Numbered from the stretch's first letter, positions 34,601-45,087 are shown. The stretch is 64,000 bases of DNA from Microbacterium sp. EST19A (GCF_019969685.1 NZ_JAHXYZ010000002.1:620001-684000); one strand, 5' to 3'. Program-made: numbers and translations. Notes: generated from the sequence alone by a model not told the origin.

Positions 34601-34681
34601 ATCGTTCGATTCGGTGAACACATGACTATCATTCTGAACATCGCGCGCTGCATAGTCAAGCGAACGATCGTTTGACATGAT
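34601..34681. promoter_or_regulatory. Divergent azlCD / XRE-cupin promoter-operator region
   Basis: Rightward: TAGTCA (34653-34658), 17-bp spacer, CATGAT (34676-34681), six bases, then the ATG at 34688. Leftward: TTGACT (34659-34654), 17-bp spacer, CAGAAT (34636-34631). Between and around them are the palindrome AACGATCGTT (34663-34672), the inverted pair ATCGTTCG (34601-34608)/CGAACGAT (34661-34668), and TGACTAT (34623-34629)/ATAGTCA (34652-34658). This fits autoregulation and control of azlC by the divergent regulator. Confidence 0.55.
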
Positions 34682-34687
34682 GAACGC

Positions 34688-35236
34688 ATGGAGGATCTCC
34701 GAACGCGCATCTCCCGTACTCTGCGCCGCGAGCGCGAGGCCGCAGGCATCTCCGTGTCCGAACTCGCCCGACGGGCAGGGGTGTCGAAGGCGACCGTCTC
34801 CCAATTGGAAGGCGGCGCGGGCAACCCGAGCGTCGAGACGCTGTGGGCGCTGGGGGTCGCACTCGGCGTGCCGTTCGCGGTGCTGGTGGACCAGCAGGCG
34901 AACGCGCCCACCCTCATCCGCGCGGACGACCTGGCCGGCGTGCCGTCGTCGGCGGCGGCGTACAGCGCGACGCTGCTCTCGGCCAGCCCCCCGGGTGCGC
35001 GCCGCGACGTCTACTTGATCCAGGCTGAGCCCGGCGACCCCCGCATGTCCGACCCGCACCACCCGGGAACCATCGAACACGTCGTGCTGATCGCCGGGCG
35101 AGCGCGGATCGGCCCCGTCGCGGAGCCGATCACGCTGAACCCCGGCGACTACCTGACGTACGCCGGGGATGCCCCGCACATCTTCGAGGCCACGGCGCCG
35201 GGCACCAGCGCCGTCCTCATCTCCGAACTGCGCTGA
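34688..35236 (+). CDS. XRE-family regulator with C-terminal cupin domain
   Basis: 182 residues. A helix-turn-helix of the XRE type lies at about 8-62 (ISVSELARRAGVSKATVSQLE). A single cupin domain follows at about 105-180, with IEHVVLIAGRARIG, LNPGDYLTYAGD and PHIFEA. Such regulators sense a small ligand through the cupin and often control a neighbouring transporter; here azlCD is divergent. The ATG is six bases after CATGAT, suggesting a leaderless mRNA. It converges on the lysozyme-like gene with a 21-bp gap. Confidence 0.87.
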   Translation: MEDLRTRISRTLRREREAAGISVSELARRAGVSKATVSQLEGGAGNPSVETLWALGVALGVPFAVLVDQQANAPTLIRADDLAGVPSSAAAYSATLLSASPPGARRDVYLIQAEPGDPRMSDPHHPGTIEHVVLIAGRARIGPVAEPITLNPGDYLTYAGDAPHIFEATAPGTSAVLISELR

Positions 35237-35257
35237 ATGCTCGGGGCGCGCTGACGG

Positions 35258-36136
35258 TCAGTACCAGTTCATCGCCTGGGAGTGACCCCACGCGCTGCAG
35301 GGTGTGCCGTAGACCGACGAGATGTAGCCGAGGCCCCACGCGATCTGGGTCGCCGCGTTCGTCTGCCAGTCGCTGCCCTCCGACGCCATCTTGCTGCCGG
35401 GGAGCGCCTGCGGGATGCCGGTGGCGCCGCTGGGGTTGTACGCCTGGTAGTTCCAGCCGGACTCCTTGTTCCACAGCGAGTCGAGGCAGGAGAACTGATC
35501 CCCTCCCCAGCCGTAGCGGCTGGACATCAGCTGCTGTGCCGTGGCCTTCGCGCCGTCGACGGTGTTCGCGGAGGCGAGCGCGGCGGCGGCAGCCTCCGCC
35601 TGCGCGGCGGCAGCGGCGGCGGCGTCGTCCGCGGCCTTCTTCTCCTGCGCCGCGGTGAACGCCTCCTGCAGCGTCGCCGTGTCGGACACCAGTGACTTCG
35701 TCTCGGCCTCGACCTGGCCGGCGAGCACGGTCACCACGAGAGAGGACAGGGCATCGCGATCGTCCAGCGCGTCGATGTCGCTCTGGAGCTCCGACACGTC
35801 GACGGCGGGCGCTGCGCTCACGTCGAGACCGGAGGCGGCGACGTCGTACGCCAGCGCCTCGGCGGTCAGCACGGCATCCTTCGCCTCGACCAGCGGGATC
35901 GCCGCATCGTCCGCGACCTTCGCCACGGGCTCCGCACCGGTGACCAGCTGCGCGACCACGGCGGTCGGATCGGGCATCTCCGAGCCGGCTGCCGGCACCG
36001 AGACCATGCCGGCGGTGAGGGTGATGCCGAGGAGAGTGGCGGCAGCCGTTCCGAGGATCATCATCGGGCGGCGGGTGGTGACGCGGGCGGATGCCGCTGC
36101 GGAGGCGCGCCGAAGCGCACGGGATTCATGAAGCAT
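35258..36136 (-). CDS. Secreted lysozyme-like/transglycosylase-like protein
   Basis: 292 residues. An N-terminal signal peptide runs from the basic segment to about residue 50 (MMILGTAAATLLGITL, then an Ala-rich cleavage region). A long Ala-rich, partly coiled-coil segment precedes a C-terminal domain of about 85 residues. This contains SLWNKESGWNYQAYNPSGA, TGIPQALPGSKM and ATQIAWGLGYISS, matching the aggregation-promoting-factor/transglycosylase-like fold, with the Glu of NKESGW as candidate catalytic residue. It probably acts on peptidoglycan outside the cell. The ATG at 36136 is chosen; the leader is unusually long and potentially structured. Confidence 0.83.
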   Translation of the reverse strand: MLHESRALRRASAAASARVTTRRPMMILGTAAATLLGITLTAGMVSVPAAGSEMPDPTAVVAQLVTGAEPVAKVADDAAIPLVEAKDAVLTAEALAYDVAASGLDVSAAPAVDVSELQSDIDALDDRDALSSLVVTVLAGQVEAETKSLVSDTATLQEAFTAAQEKKAADDAAAAAAAQAEAAAAALASANTVDGAKATAQQLMSSRYGWGGDQFSCLDSLWNKESGWNYQAYNPSGATGIPQALPGSKMASEGSDWQTNAATQIAWGLGYISSVYGTPCSAWGHSQAMNWY

Positions 36137-36240
36137 AGGGTTCGACTTTCGGGTCGTCGTACGCCCTTGCAGGAGACTCATCGGGAGCTCGTCCCAGGCG
36201 CAAGTGCTCGAGTCTGCCTTGCCAACCTGAACGAAAACAA
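36137..36240 (-). promoter_or_regulatory. Potentially structured leader of the lysozyme-like gene
   Basis: Three helices can form in this leader: 36166-36170 with 36200-36204 (5 bp), 36174-36179 with 36210-36215 (6 bp), and an inner hairpin 36183-36186 with 36192-36195. The first two cross, so together they describe a pseudoknot. No Rfam family is recognised; the conserved c-di-AMP riboswitch strings are absent. The basis is pairing seen by eye only. Confidence 0.35.
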
Positions 36241-36265
36241 TCCCTCACCTGGGATTTTCATGAGA

Positions 36266-36307
36266 AGAGGGCCCCGCACGCGCCGATTCGGCGGTGTGGG
36301 GCCCTCT
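36266..36307 (-). terminator. Terminator hairpin after typA
   Basis: Ten perfect pairs between AGAGGGCCCC and GGGGCCCTCT, continued by four more (one wobble) and an inner CGCCG/CGGCG stem. On the minus strand it is followed by the T-rich CTTCTCAT. It lies 24 bases after the typA stop. Confidence 0.85.
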
Positions 36308-36330
36308 GCAGAGCACGCGGGAAGCGAGCG

Positions 36331-38244
<1,914 letters not shown>

Positions 38245-38303
38245 GCAGAAGTCCTAAAGAGGTGGGGGTTTCGTCGGGAAGCCGACGTTCCAGGATAACG
38301 CAA

Positions 38304-38324
38304 GCTCAGGGCTCGTTCCTGAGC
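38304..38324. repeat. Inverted repeat between typA and the CPBP gene
   Basis: GCTCAGG and CCTGAGC, seven perfect pairs with a seven-base centre. It lies just upstream of the candidate typA -10 and the candidate CPBP -10, where a regulator could affect both. Confidence 0.5.
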
Positions 38325-38332
38325 GGAGGTCG

Positions 38333-38338
38333 TAGCAT
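38333..38338 (+). promoter_or_regulatory. Putative -10 box of the CPBP gene (leaderless)
   Basis: TAGCAT, seven bases before the GTG at 38346. It favours that GTG over the in-frame GTG at 38340. Confidence 0.4.
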
Positions 38339-38345
38339 CGTGATC

Positions 38346-39152
38346 GTGACGTTGCGACCGGCCCAGGAACCCGCCTTTTTCGACGATCCTGCGCCCTCTC
38401 GCGCGCGGATCTGGTGGGAGATCGCGATCGTGCTCGCACTCGGGCTCGGGCAGTCCGCCGTCTACGCGATCGTGCAGCTGGCCTATCGCCTCACGGACGA
38501 GACCCCGCTCGCTGATCAGACGGCGACCCTCAATCCCTCACGGAGCGACCGCGAGATCTTCGACCTCATCTACCAGGTCCTGTCGATCGGCTTCTCGCTC
38601 GTGCCCGTGCTGCTCGTGTGCTTCCTGCTCTGGCAGTCGCGCCGCCCGCACCTGGAGCGGCTGGGACTCGACGGCCGGAAGGTCGGGGCGGATGCCGGAC
38701 GCGGCATCCTGCTCGTACTCGCGATCGGGATCCCCGGCCTCGCCCTGTACATCGTGGGACGCGCTCTCGGGCTGTTCGTCGCCGTGAACCCCGCCGGCCT
38801 CGACTCCTACTGGTGGACCGTACCGGTCCTCCTGCTCGCCGCCGCGCGGGCTTCCCTGCAGGAGGAGTTCGTCGTGCTCGGGTATCTCTTCGTGCGGCTC
38901 AAGCAGCTCGGCTGGAGCCCGTGGGTCATCATCGTGTCCACCTCGGTGCTGCGGGCGAGCTATCACCTCTACCAGGGGCCCGGCGCGTTCATCGGCAATC
39001 TCGCGATGGGCCTGCTGTTCGGCTGGCTCTTCCAGCGCAGCGGGCGACTGCTGCCGTTCCTCGTCGCGCACTTCCTGATCGACGCGACGGTGTTCGTCGG
39101 CTATCCGTGGGCCGCGGCGACCTGGCCCGAGCTGTTCGGGCTGCCGGGCTGA
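38346..39152 (+). CDS. CPBP-family (CAAX protease-like) membrane protein
   Basis: 268 residues with about eight hydrophobic segments. The CPBP motifs are LQEEFVVLGYLF (the Glu pair), SVLRASYHLYQG (His) and LVAHFLIDATVF (His and Asp). The Arg normally found four residues after the Glu pair is missing, so protease activity is uncertain. Substrates of bacterial CPBP proteins are mostly unknown. The GTG at 38346 is chosen on promoter spacing; GTG 38340 has GGAGG ten bases upstream and is an alternative. It converges on the PH-domain gene with a 7-bp gap. Confidence 0.8.
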   Translation: MTLRPAQEPAFFDDPAPSRARIWWEIAIVLALGLGQSAVYAIVQLAYRLTDETPLADQTATLNPSRSDREIFDLIYQVLSIGFSLVPVLLVCFLLWQSRRPHLERLGLDGRKVGADAGRGILLVLAIGIPGLALYIVGRALGLFVAVNPAGLDSYWWTVPVLLLAAARASLQEEFVVLGYLFVRLKQLGWSPWVIIVSTSVLRASYHLYQGPGAFIGNLAMGLLFGWLFQRSGRLLPFLVAHFLIDATVFVGYPWAAATWPELFGLPG

Positions 39153-39159
39153 GCCGCGG

Positions 39160-39726
39160 TCAGCCGGCGTTCGCGATGAGGATCGCGGCGACAGCCCAGA
39201 CGGCGATCACTCCGAGGCCGACGAGCGCGGGGATGTCCCACTGGCGTCGGATCGGCGAGTCCGACCCTGAGGCCGAGGACTCCCACCTGTCCCGGATGTC
39301 CGTCAGCGCGCGCAGCGCCGCCGGGGCCTTGGCCTCGTCATCCGCACGCATCTTGCTTCGGACAGGTCGGGCGTGCGCCGGTCCGCCGTAGGAGGTGACA
39401 TCGGAACCGTCATCGAGCGAGAAGACCAGCTGCCAGCGGAGGTCGACATCGCGCACCCGACTCCATCCGAAGCTCGTGCGCCGCAGCATGTTCTGCACCA
39501 GGACGCCGTCATCGTGGATGCGCACCATCGAGACGAAACTGATCTCGTAGACGATCCAGAGCCCGAGCAGGACCCAGGGCGCGAGCAACAGCGTCTGCGC
39601 CCATCCCCCGCGCACGACGGCGTCGCCGAGGAGGAAGAGCGCCAGCAGGATCGCTCCGACCATCACGACCGGCCCTGAGGGCGAGCGGAACGTCCGCACG
39701 CCCTCAGGTGAGGTTCCAGACGCCAC
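39160..39726 (-). CDS. PH-domain-containing membrane protein
   Basis: 188 residues. Two membrane segments near 20-38 and 44-62 precede a small beta domain (VRIHDDGVLVQNMLRRTSFGWSRVRDV broken at 69-95) with the pattern of bacterial PH domains. A C-terminal hydrophobic segment follows at about 168-186. Function unknown. It starts two bases after the stop of the ABC ATPase gene, so it is very probably part of the transporter operon, which is unusual for this type of protein. Confidence 0.75.
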   Translation of the reverse strand: MASGTSPEGVRTFRSPSGPVVMVGAILLALFLLGDAVVRGGWAQTLLLAPWVLLGLWIVYEISFVSMVRIHDDGVLVQNMLRRTSFGWSRVRDVDLRWQLVFSLDDGSDVTSYGGPAHARPVRSKMRADDEAKAPAALRALTDIRDRWESSASGSDSPIRRQWDIPALVGLGVIAVWAVAAILIANAG

Positions 39727-39728
39727 GA

Positions 39729-41396
39729 TCAGATGCCGCCCAGAGGGATGGTCGCACCGGGGATCGCCTCGAGCAGACGACTCGTGTACTCCTGCTTCGG
39801 GTTGGCGAAGGTCTCGTCGACCGTGCCCTGCTCGACGACCTTGCCGCGCTCCATGACGCAGACGAGATCGCTGGAGACGCGCACGACGGCGAGGTCGTGC
39901 GTGATGAACAGGTACGTCAGGCCGAGCTCGGTCTGAAGGTCCGCGAGGAGCTTCAGGATCTGCGCCTGCACGAGCACGTCCAGAGCCGAGACCGCCTCGT
40001 CGAGCACGACGATGTCGGGCTTGAGCGCGAGCGCCCGGGCGATCGCGACACGCTGACGCTGTCCGCCCGAGAGCTCGCTCGGGTAGCGGGTCGCCAGGTC
40101 CTGCGGCAGCGACACCTGATCGAGCAGCTCGCGGACGCGCTCACGACGGGATGCACGGTCGCCGACCCCATGGATCTCCAGGGGCTCGGCGATCGTGTTC
40201 TCGAGGTTCCGCAGCGGATCGAGCGATCCGTAGGGATCCTGGAAGACCGGCTGCATCCGACGACGGAGTCCGAACGACTGCGCACGGGAGAACCCGGACA
40301 CATCCATGCCGTCGATCTCGATCGTGCCGGACGTGGGGTCCTCCAGCTTGAGCACCATCTTCGCCACGGTCGACTTGCCCGATCCCGACTCGCCGACCAG
40401 TGCCAGCGTCTTGCCCCGAGGGATCTCGAAGGAGACGTCGTCGACCGCACGGAACTGCTCACTGCGGAAACCACCCTGACGGATGCGGTAGTCCTTGGTG
40501 AGTGCGGAGACGCGCACCGTCGGCGGGATGTCGGCGAGGTCCTCGAGCGTCTCCACGCCGCGGTCCTCGACGACGGCCTGGATCCGCTGCGACGCCACAC
40601 TCGGCGCCGCGGCGACGAGGCGCTTCGTGTACGGATGCTGCGGGTTCTGCAGGATGTCCCTGCTCGGCCCCGACTCGACGATCTCGCCGTTCTGCATCAC
40701 GATCAGCCGCTCCGCACGCTCCGCCGCGAGGCCGAGGTCGTGAGTGATGAGCAGCATGGAGGTGCCTCGGTCGCGCGTCAGGCTCGCCATGTGGTCGAGG
40801 ATCACGCGCTGCACGGTGACGTCGAGCGCCGACGTCGGCTCGTCTGCGATCAGCAGCTGCGGGTCTGCAGCCAATCCGATGCCGATGAGCGCGCGCTGGC
40901 GCATTCCGCCGGAGAACTGATGCGGGAACTGCCGAAGCCGCTTGGCGGCGTCGGCCAGTCCTGCCTGCTGGAGCACCTCGATCGCGCGCGCGCGGACGGC
41001 GGCGCGGCCTTGAGCGAGACCGTTCGCACGAACGGCCTCCTCGACCTGGAAGCCGATGCTCCACACCGGGTTGAGGTTCGACATCGGGTCCTGCGGCACA
41101 TAGCCGATCGCCTTGCCGCGCACCCGCTCCATCTCCCGCTCGGAGAGAGTGGTGAGCTCCTGCCCCTCGAGCGTGATGCTGCCGGAGGTGATCCGGCCGT
41201 TCCCCGCAAGGAGCTTGATGATCGACGTCGCGGCCGTCGACTTGCCCGAACCGGACTCTCCGACGATGGCGACGGTCTCGCCAGCCATCACATCGAAGCT
41301 GATCCCGTGCAGGACCTCGCGTGTGCCCTTCTGCGTGTTGAACGCGACCGAGAGGTCGCGGACGCTCAGCAGCGGTGTTGCCATCGATTCGCTCAT
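39729..41396 (-). CDS. Peptide-type ABC importer ATPase, two fused nucleotide-binding domains
   Basis: 555 residues carrying two complete ABC cassettes, equivalent to DppD and DppF in one chain. Each has GESGSGKST Walker A; the signatures are FSGGMRQR and LSGGQRQR; the Walker B stretches end LLIADEP and IVVLDEA. C-terminal OppD-like extensions follow each cassette (NPQHPYTKRLVAAAP after the first). It energises the permeases encoded upstream. It overlaps the permease gene by ATGA. The substrate class is inferred from family: oligopeptides, dipeptides, or sometimes oligosaccharides. Confidence 0.9.
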   Translation of the reverse strand: MSESMATPLLSVRDLSVAFNTQKGTREVLHGISFDVMAGETVAIVGESGSGKSTAATSIIKLLAGNGRITSGSITLEGQELTTLSEREMERVRGKAIGYVPQDPMSNLNPVWSIGFQVEEAVRANGLAQGRAAVRARAIEVLQQAGLADAAKRLRQFPHQFSGGMRQRALIGIGLAADPQLLIADEPTSALDVTVQRVILDHMASLTRDRGTSMLLITHDLGLAAERAERLIVMQNGEIVESGPSRDILQNPQHPYTKRLVAAAPSVASQRIQAVVEDRGVETLEDLADIPPTVRVSALTKDYRIRQGGFRSEQFRAVDDVSFEIPRGKTLALVGESGSGKSTVAKMVLKLEDPTSGTIEIDGMDVSGFSRAQSFGLRRRMQPVFQDPYGSLDPLRNLENTIAEPLEIHGVGDRASRRERVRELLDQVSLPQDLATRYPSELSGGQRQRVAIARALALKPDIVVLDEAVSALDVLVQAQILKLLADLQTELGLTYLFITHDLAVVRVSSDLVCVMERGKVVEQGTVDETFANPKQEYTSRLLEAIPGATIPLGGI

Positions 41397-42334
41397 CGGC
41401 GTGCCCTCGCCCTCGGGTCGAGGGCGTCTCGGATGAGCTCACCCAGGAGGATGAACGCGAGCACGGTGATGGTGAGCGCGATCGACGGATAGATCAGTGC
41501 CATCGGCGCGACACGCAATGACCGCTGCGCCTGACTGATGTCATTGCCCCACGACATGACGTCGCTTCCGAGCCCGACACCGAGGAAGCTCAGCGTGGCC
41601 TCGGCGACGATACCGCCGGCGAGGGCCAGCGTCGCCAGCACGAGGAGCGGAGCGAAGGCGTTCGGGATCACGTGCGACAGAAGCGTGCCGAAGCGCGACT
41701 TGCCGAGCGCGGCCGATGCCATCACGAAGTCCGCCTGCTTCACCCGGAGCACTTCCGCCCGGACGACACGCGCCGTCGCCGCCCATGCGAACCCGCCGAT
41801 GGCGAGAGCGAGGGTCAGGACGTTGCGGTACTGGGCGAACACCGTCATCACGACGACAGCCGCGAGGATGTAGGGGATCGAGAAGAAGATGTCGCCGACG
41901 CGGGAGAGAACCGCGTCGAGCCAGCCGCCGTAGTAGCCGGCGAATGCTCCCATGATCAGGCCCAGCGTGGAGCTGATGATGGTCGCGAGAAGACCGACGC
42001 TGATCGACGTGCGCGATCCCCAGACGATGCGCGACCAGATGTCGCAGCCCTGGAACGTGTAGCCGAGCGGATGCCCGGCCGCGGGACCCGCATTGGAGTT
42101 CGCGAGCTCGCACTGGTTGTTCGGCGGGGTCTGGGTGAACAGCGTCGGCCAGAAGGCCATCACCAGGATGATGAAGACGATTCCGAGCGAGATCCAGAAC
42201 GACGGGCGTCGTCGGAGGTCGGTCCAGGCATCCCGCCAGAGACTGGCGGGTTTGCCCTTGACGTGGATGGCATCCGTCGGCGGCTGTTCGGCCACCACCG
42301 GAGCGACGTAGTGGGTGGGACGGTCACTTGACAT
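41393..42334 (-). CDS. Peptide-type ABC importer permease (DppC/OppC-like)
   Basis: 313 residues. A cytoplasmic N-terminal tail is followed by one helix (about 45-65), an extracytoplasmic loop, then five helices with the EAA-type loop ALGKSRFGTLLSHVIPNAFAPLL near 206-228. C-terminal DPRARARR is typical of this subunit. It forms the transmembrane pore with the permease encoded just upstream. It overlaps that gene by 11 bp and the ATPase gene by 4 bp. Confidence 0.9.
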   Translation of the reverse strand: MSSDRPTHYVAPVVAEQPPTDAIHVKGKPASLWRDAWTDLRRRPSFWISLGIVFIILVMAFWPTLFTQTPPNNQCELANSNAGPAAGHPLGYTFQGCDIWSRIVWGSRTSISVGLLATIISSTLGLIMGAFAGYYGGWLDAVLSRVGDIFFSIPYILAAVVVMTVFAQYRNVLTLALAIGGFAWAATARVVRAEVLRVKQADFVMASAALGKSRFGTLLSHVIPNAFAPLLVLATLALAGGIVAEATLSFLGVGLGSDVMSWGNDISQAQRSLRVAPMALIYPSIALTITVLAFILLGELIRDALDPRARARR

Positions 42335-43253
42335 AGCGGATCCTCGGGTCGAGCAGCCCGTAGAGCAGGTCCACGAGCAGGTTGACGAGAACGTAGATGA
42401 TGACGAACACCGTCACGAAGGACACGATGGTCGGGCCCTCGTGTCGCAGCGTCGCCTGGAACAGGGTCTGCCCCACACCGGGAATGTTGAAGATGTACTC
42501 CGTCACGGTCGCTCCGACGAGGAGCACCCCGAAGTTCGTCGCGGAGTTGGTGATCACCGGGATGAGGGAGTTGCGCAGCACGTGCACGGGGATCACGCGG
42601 CTGCGCGAAAGGCCCTTGCCGTAGGCGGTTCGCACCCAGTCCTGATTCAGAGTGTCGAGAACGGAGCCGCGCATCAGGCGCATGCTCGTCGCGTACAGGC
42701 TCAGTCCGAGCACGATCGCGGGCAGCCACAGATCGCCCCAGTTGTTCTGACCGCCCACGGTCGGGCGGAACCACCCGAGCTGTATGGCGAAGAAGTACTG
42801 GGCGAGGAAGGCGACCACGAAGATCGGCATCGACAGGAACACCAGCGAGATGATCAGGGAGATGTGATCGAAGAACTTGCCCTTGCGCAGGGCCGACAGG
42901 GTGCCGATGATGATCGCGAGCGTGAACTCGATCGCGATCGCCATGAGAGCCAGTCGTCCCGTGATCGGGAGAGTGCGCGAGAGCACGGTGCTCACGGACT
43001 CGCCCGAGAAGGTGTTCCCCATGTCGCCCTGGAAGACGCCGGTGATGTAGTAGAAGTACTGGACGAGGAAAGGGTCGTCCAGGTGATACTGCGCGCGGAT
43101 CGTCGCGAGCAGTTGCGGGCTCGGCGGCTTGTCGCCGAAGAGCGCCGCGATGGGGTCGCCCGGCATGAGGAACACGAGCGCATAGATGAGCAGCGTGGCG
43201 CCGAAGAAGACCGGGATCAGCTGCAGAAGTCGCCGCAGGGTATAGGCGAGCAT
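42324..43253 (-). CDS. Peptide-type ABC importer permease (DppB/OppB-like)
   Basis: 309 residues with six hydrophobic segments. The first helix LLQLIPVFFGATLLIYALVF is followed by MPGDPI, a DppB hallmark. The EAA loop YGKGLSRSRVIPVHVLRNS and the C-terminal LLDPRIRYVK also fit. It is the first permease of the operon, 94 bp after the solute-binding protein gene. A ribosome-binding site AGGAG lies within the last ten bases before the ATG. Confidence 0.9.
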   Translation of the reverse strand: MLAYTLRRLLQLIPVFFGATLLIYALVFLMPGDPIAALFGDKPPSPQLLATIRAQYHLDDPFLVQYFYYITGVFQGDMGNTFSGESVSTVLSRTLPITGRLALMAIAIEFTLAIIIGTLSALRKGKFFDHISLIISLVFLSMPIFVVAFLAQYFFAIQLGWFRPTVGGQNNWGDLWLPAIVLGLSLYATSMRLMRGSVLDTLNQDWVRTAYGKGLSRSRVIPVHVLRNSLIPVITNSATNFGVLLVGATVTEYIFNIPGVGQTLFQATLRHEGPTIVSFVTVFVIIYVLVNLLVDLLYGLLDPRIRYVK

Positions 43254-43347
43254 CCTTACTCCTTTCGTGGAGAGGGAATCAGCCGGAGCGCACGACGCGA
43301 GGCGGTGACGTCGTCGCCACCGCCTCGCTGTCGATCACTCCTGGAGC

Positions 43348-44994
43348 CTACTCGGCCTTCGTGATCTGGTAGTAGAGCGGAACAGAGTTCCAGCCGACGG
43401 TGACGTTGTCCACGTTCTCACCGAAACCGCCGATGGAGTTCTGGTACCAGAGCGGGATCACGGGGAGGTCCTTGAACAGGATCTCCTGGACCTTCTCGTA
43501 CGCCGCGTTGGCGTCGTCGGCGCTGGTCGCCGCCGCACCCTCGGCCAGCAGTGCGTCGACCTCGGGGTTCGAGTAGTCGCCATCGTTCGACGACGCGCCC
43601 GTGCCGTACAGCGGCTGGAGGAAGTTGTACACCGCCGGGTAGTCGCCCTGCCATCCGGAACGGTTCGCCGTCTGGATCGTGCGGTTGCCCGCGTCGTCCC
43701 GGGCGTTGACCGCTGCGCGCAGCGTGGCGAGGTCGACGTACGGTGCACCCGATGCGTCGATGCCGAGCGTGTTCTTCAGCGAGTTCGAGACCGCGTCGAC
43801 CCACACCTGGTGTCCGCCATCGGAGTTGTACGCGATCTGGAACGTGCCGGACCACGGCGAGATGGCGTCGGCCTCAGCCCACAGCTCCTTCGCCTTCTCC
43901 GGGTCGTACTTGAGCACGTCGGATCCGGGAACGCTGTCGCTCCAGCCGTCGATCACCGGGGTGGTGAAGTCGCTGGCGGGGGTACGGGTGCCCGCGAAGA
44001 TCTTGTCGGTGATCTCGTCGCGGTTGATGGCCATCGAGATCGCCTGACGACGCAGCGTGCCCTCCTCGCCGGAGAAGTGCGCGAGCTGTCCGCCGATGGT
44101 GAACGACTGGAAGATCGCCGCCGGCTGGTTGGTCGCACGATCGCCGAGCTCGTCCTCGAACACCGGGAGCGAGCTCTCGGGGATCTGGTCGATGACGTCG
44201 ATGTTGCCACCCTGGAGGTCGGCGTACGCGCCCTCAGGAGCGGTGTAGAACTTCAGCGTGAGGCCGCCGTTCTGCGCGACGCGCTCACCCTTGTAGTCCT
44301 CGTTCTTGACCAGGTCGATCTGCACGTCGTGCTGCCACGCACCCTCGCTCGCGAGCATGTACGGGCCGTTGCCGATCGGGTTCTCGCCGAAGGCTTCCAT
44401 GTCCTCGAACGCCACGTCGGGCAGCGGGTAGAACGCGGAGTAGCCGAGACGGGTCACGAAGTCGGACGCGACGTCGCTGCTCAGGTCGATCGTGAAGGTC
44501 TGGTCGTCGACCTCGGTGAGGCCGGTGAGCTCAGAGTCCGCGTCCGGGTTGAAGCCGACGATGTCGGCGAACCAGGACTGGTTCAGCTGTGCGTTGGAGA
44601 GCTGTGCGCCGTAGTTCCACGCGTCGATGAAGTTATGGGCGACGACATCTTCACCGTTGGTGAACTTGTTGCCCTCCTTCAGCTTCACGGTGACCTTGTT
44701 GGGGGCATCGACCGTGATGGACTCGGCCATGTCGTTGACGAGGGCTCCGTCGCCGTCGTAGAACGCGAGGCCCGCGAAGACGGAGTCGAGGATCTTGCCG
44801 CCGTTGACCTCGTTCGTGTTGGTCGGGATCAGCGCGTTCTCCGGCTCGCCGCCGTTGGCGGAGATGATGGCCGAAGACGATCCGGTCGATCCTTCGTCCG
44901 CGGTGTCGTCGGTTCCTCCGGCACAACCGGCCAGCGCCATGGCGCCGATGGCGAGCAATGCGGCGCCCGCGAGGGCAATCCTGTTTCTTTTCAC
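43348..44994 (-). CDS. Family 5 solute-binding lipoprotein of a peptide-type ABC importer
   Basis: 548 residues. A signal sequence ends in the lipobox LAGC with C24 as the lipidated residue, so the protein is anchored outside the membrane. The remainder is a SBP_bac_5 protein: NLNPVWS-like elements are replaced here by ENALIPTNTNEVNG, with VTVKLKEGNKFTNGEDV and LRRQAISMAINRDEI as typical landmarks. The GTG at 44994 is set by AGGAGG seven bases upstream. It is the first gene of a five-gene operon. A palindrome at 45088-45115 lies upstream. Confidence 0.9.
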   Translation of the reverse strand: MKRNRIALAGAALLAIGAMALAGCAGGTDDTADEGSTGSSSAIISANGGEPENALIPTNTNEVNGGKILDSVFAGLAFYDGDGALVNDMAESITVDAPNKVTVKLKEGNKFTNGEDVVAHNFIDAWNYGAQLSNAQLNQSWFADIVGFNPDADSELTGLTEVDDQTFTIDLSSDVASDFVTRLGYSAFYPLPDVAFEDMEAFGENPIGNGPYMLASEGAWQHDVQIDLVKNEDYKGERVAQNGGLTLKFYTAPEGAYADLQGGNIDVIDQIPESSLPVFEDELGDRATNQPAAIFQSFTIGGQLAHFSGEEGTLRRQAISMAINRDEITDKIFAGTRTPASDFTTPVIDGWSDSVPGSDVLKYDPEKAKELWAEADAISPWSGTFQIAYNSDGGHQVWVDAVSNSLKNTLGIDASGAPYVDLATLRAAVNARDDAGNRTIQTANRSGWQGDYPAVYNFLQPLYGTGASSNDGDYSNPEVDALLAEGAAATSADDANAAYEKVQEILFKDLPVIPLWYQNSIGGFGENVDNVTVGWNSVPLYYQITKAE

Positions 44995-45058
44995 TTTGCG
45001 TCCTCCTGTGGACAGTACTGAGTCTGCGCACGCATCATCGGGCACGCAGGGATAGTCG

Positions 45059-45064
45059 AGCGTA
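45059..45064 (-). promoter_or_regulatory. Putative -10 box of the first SBP operon
   Basis: TACGCT on the minus strand. It would give a leader of about 55-60 bases with the AGGAGG site. The palindrome 45088-45115 covers the expected -35 region. Confidence 0.35.
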
Positions 45065-45087
45065 ACCCGCGGATGACCGCCCGGCTG

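Noticed and set aside
36137-36260. c-di-AMP (ydaO-type) riboswitch upstream of the lysozyme-like gene
   Set aside because: The gene type suggested it, but strings such as GCCGAAUCC and the GACAGCUAAC-like 3' core are absent on the minus strand.
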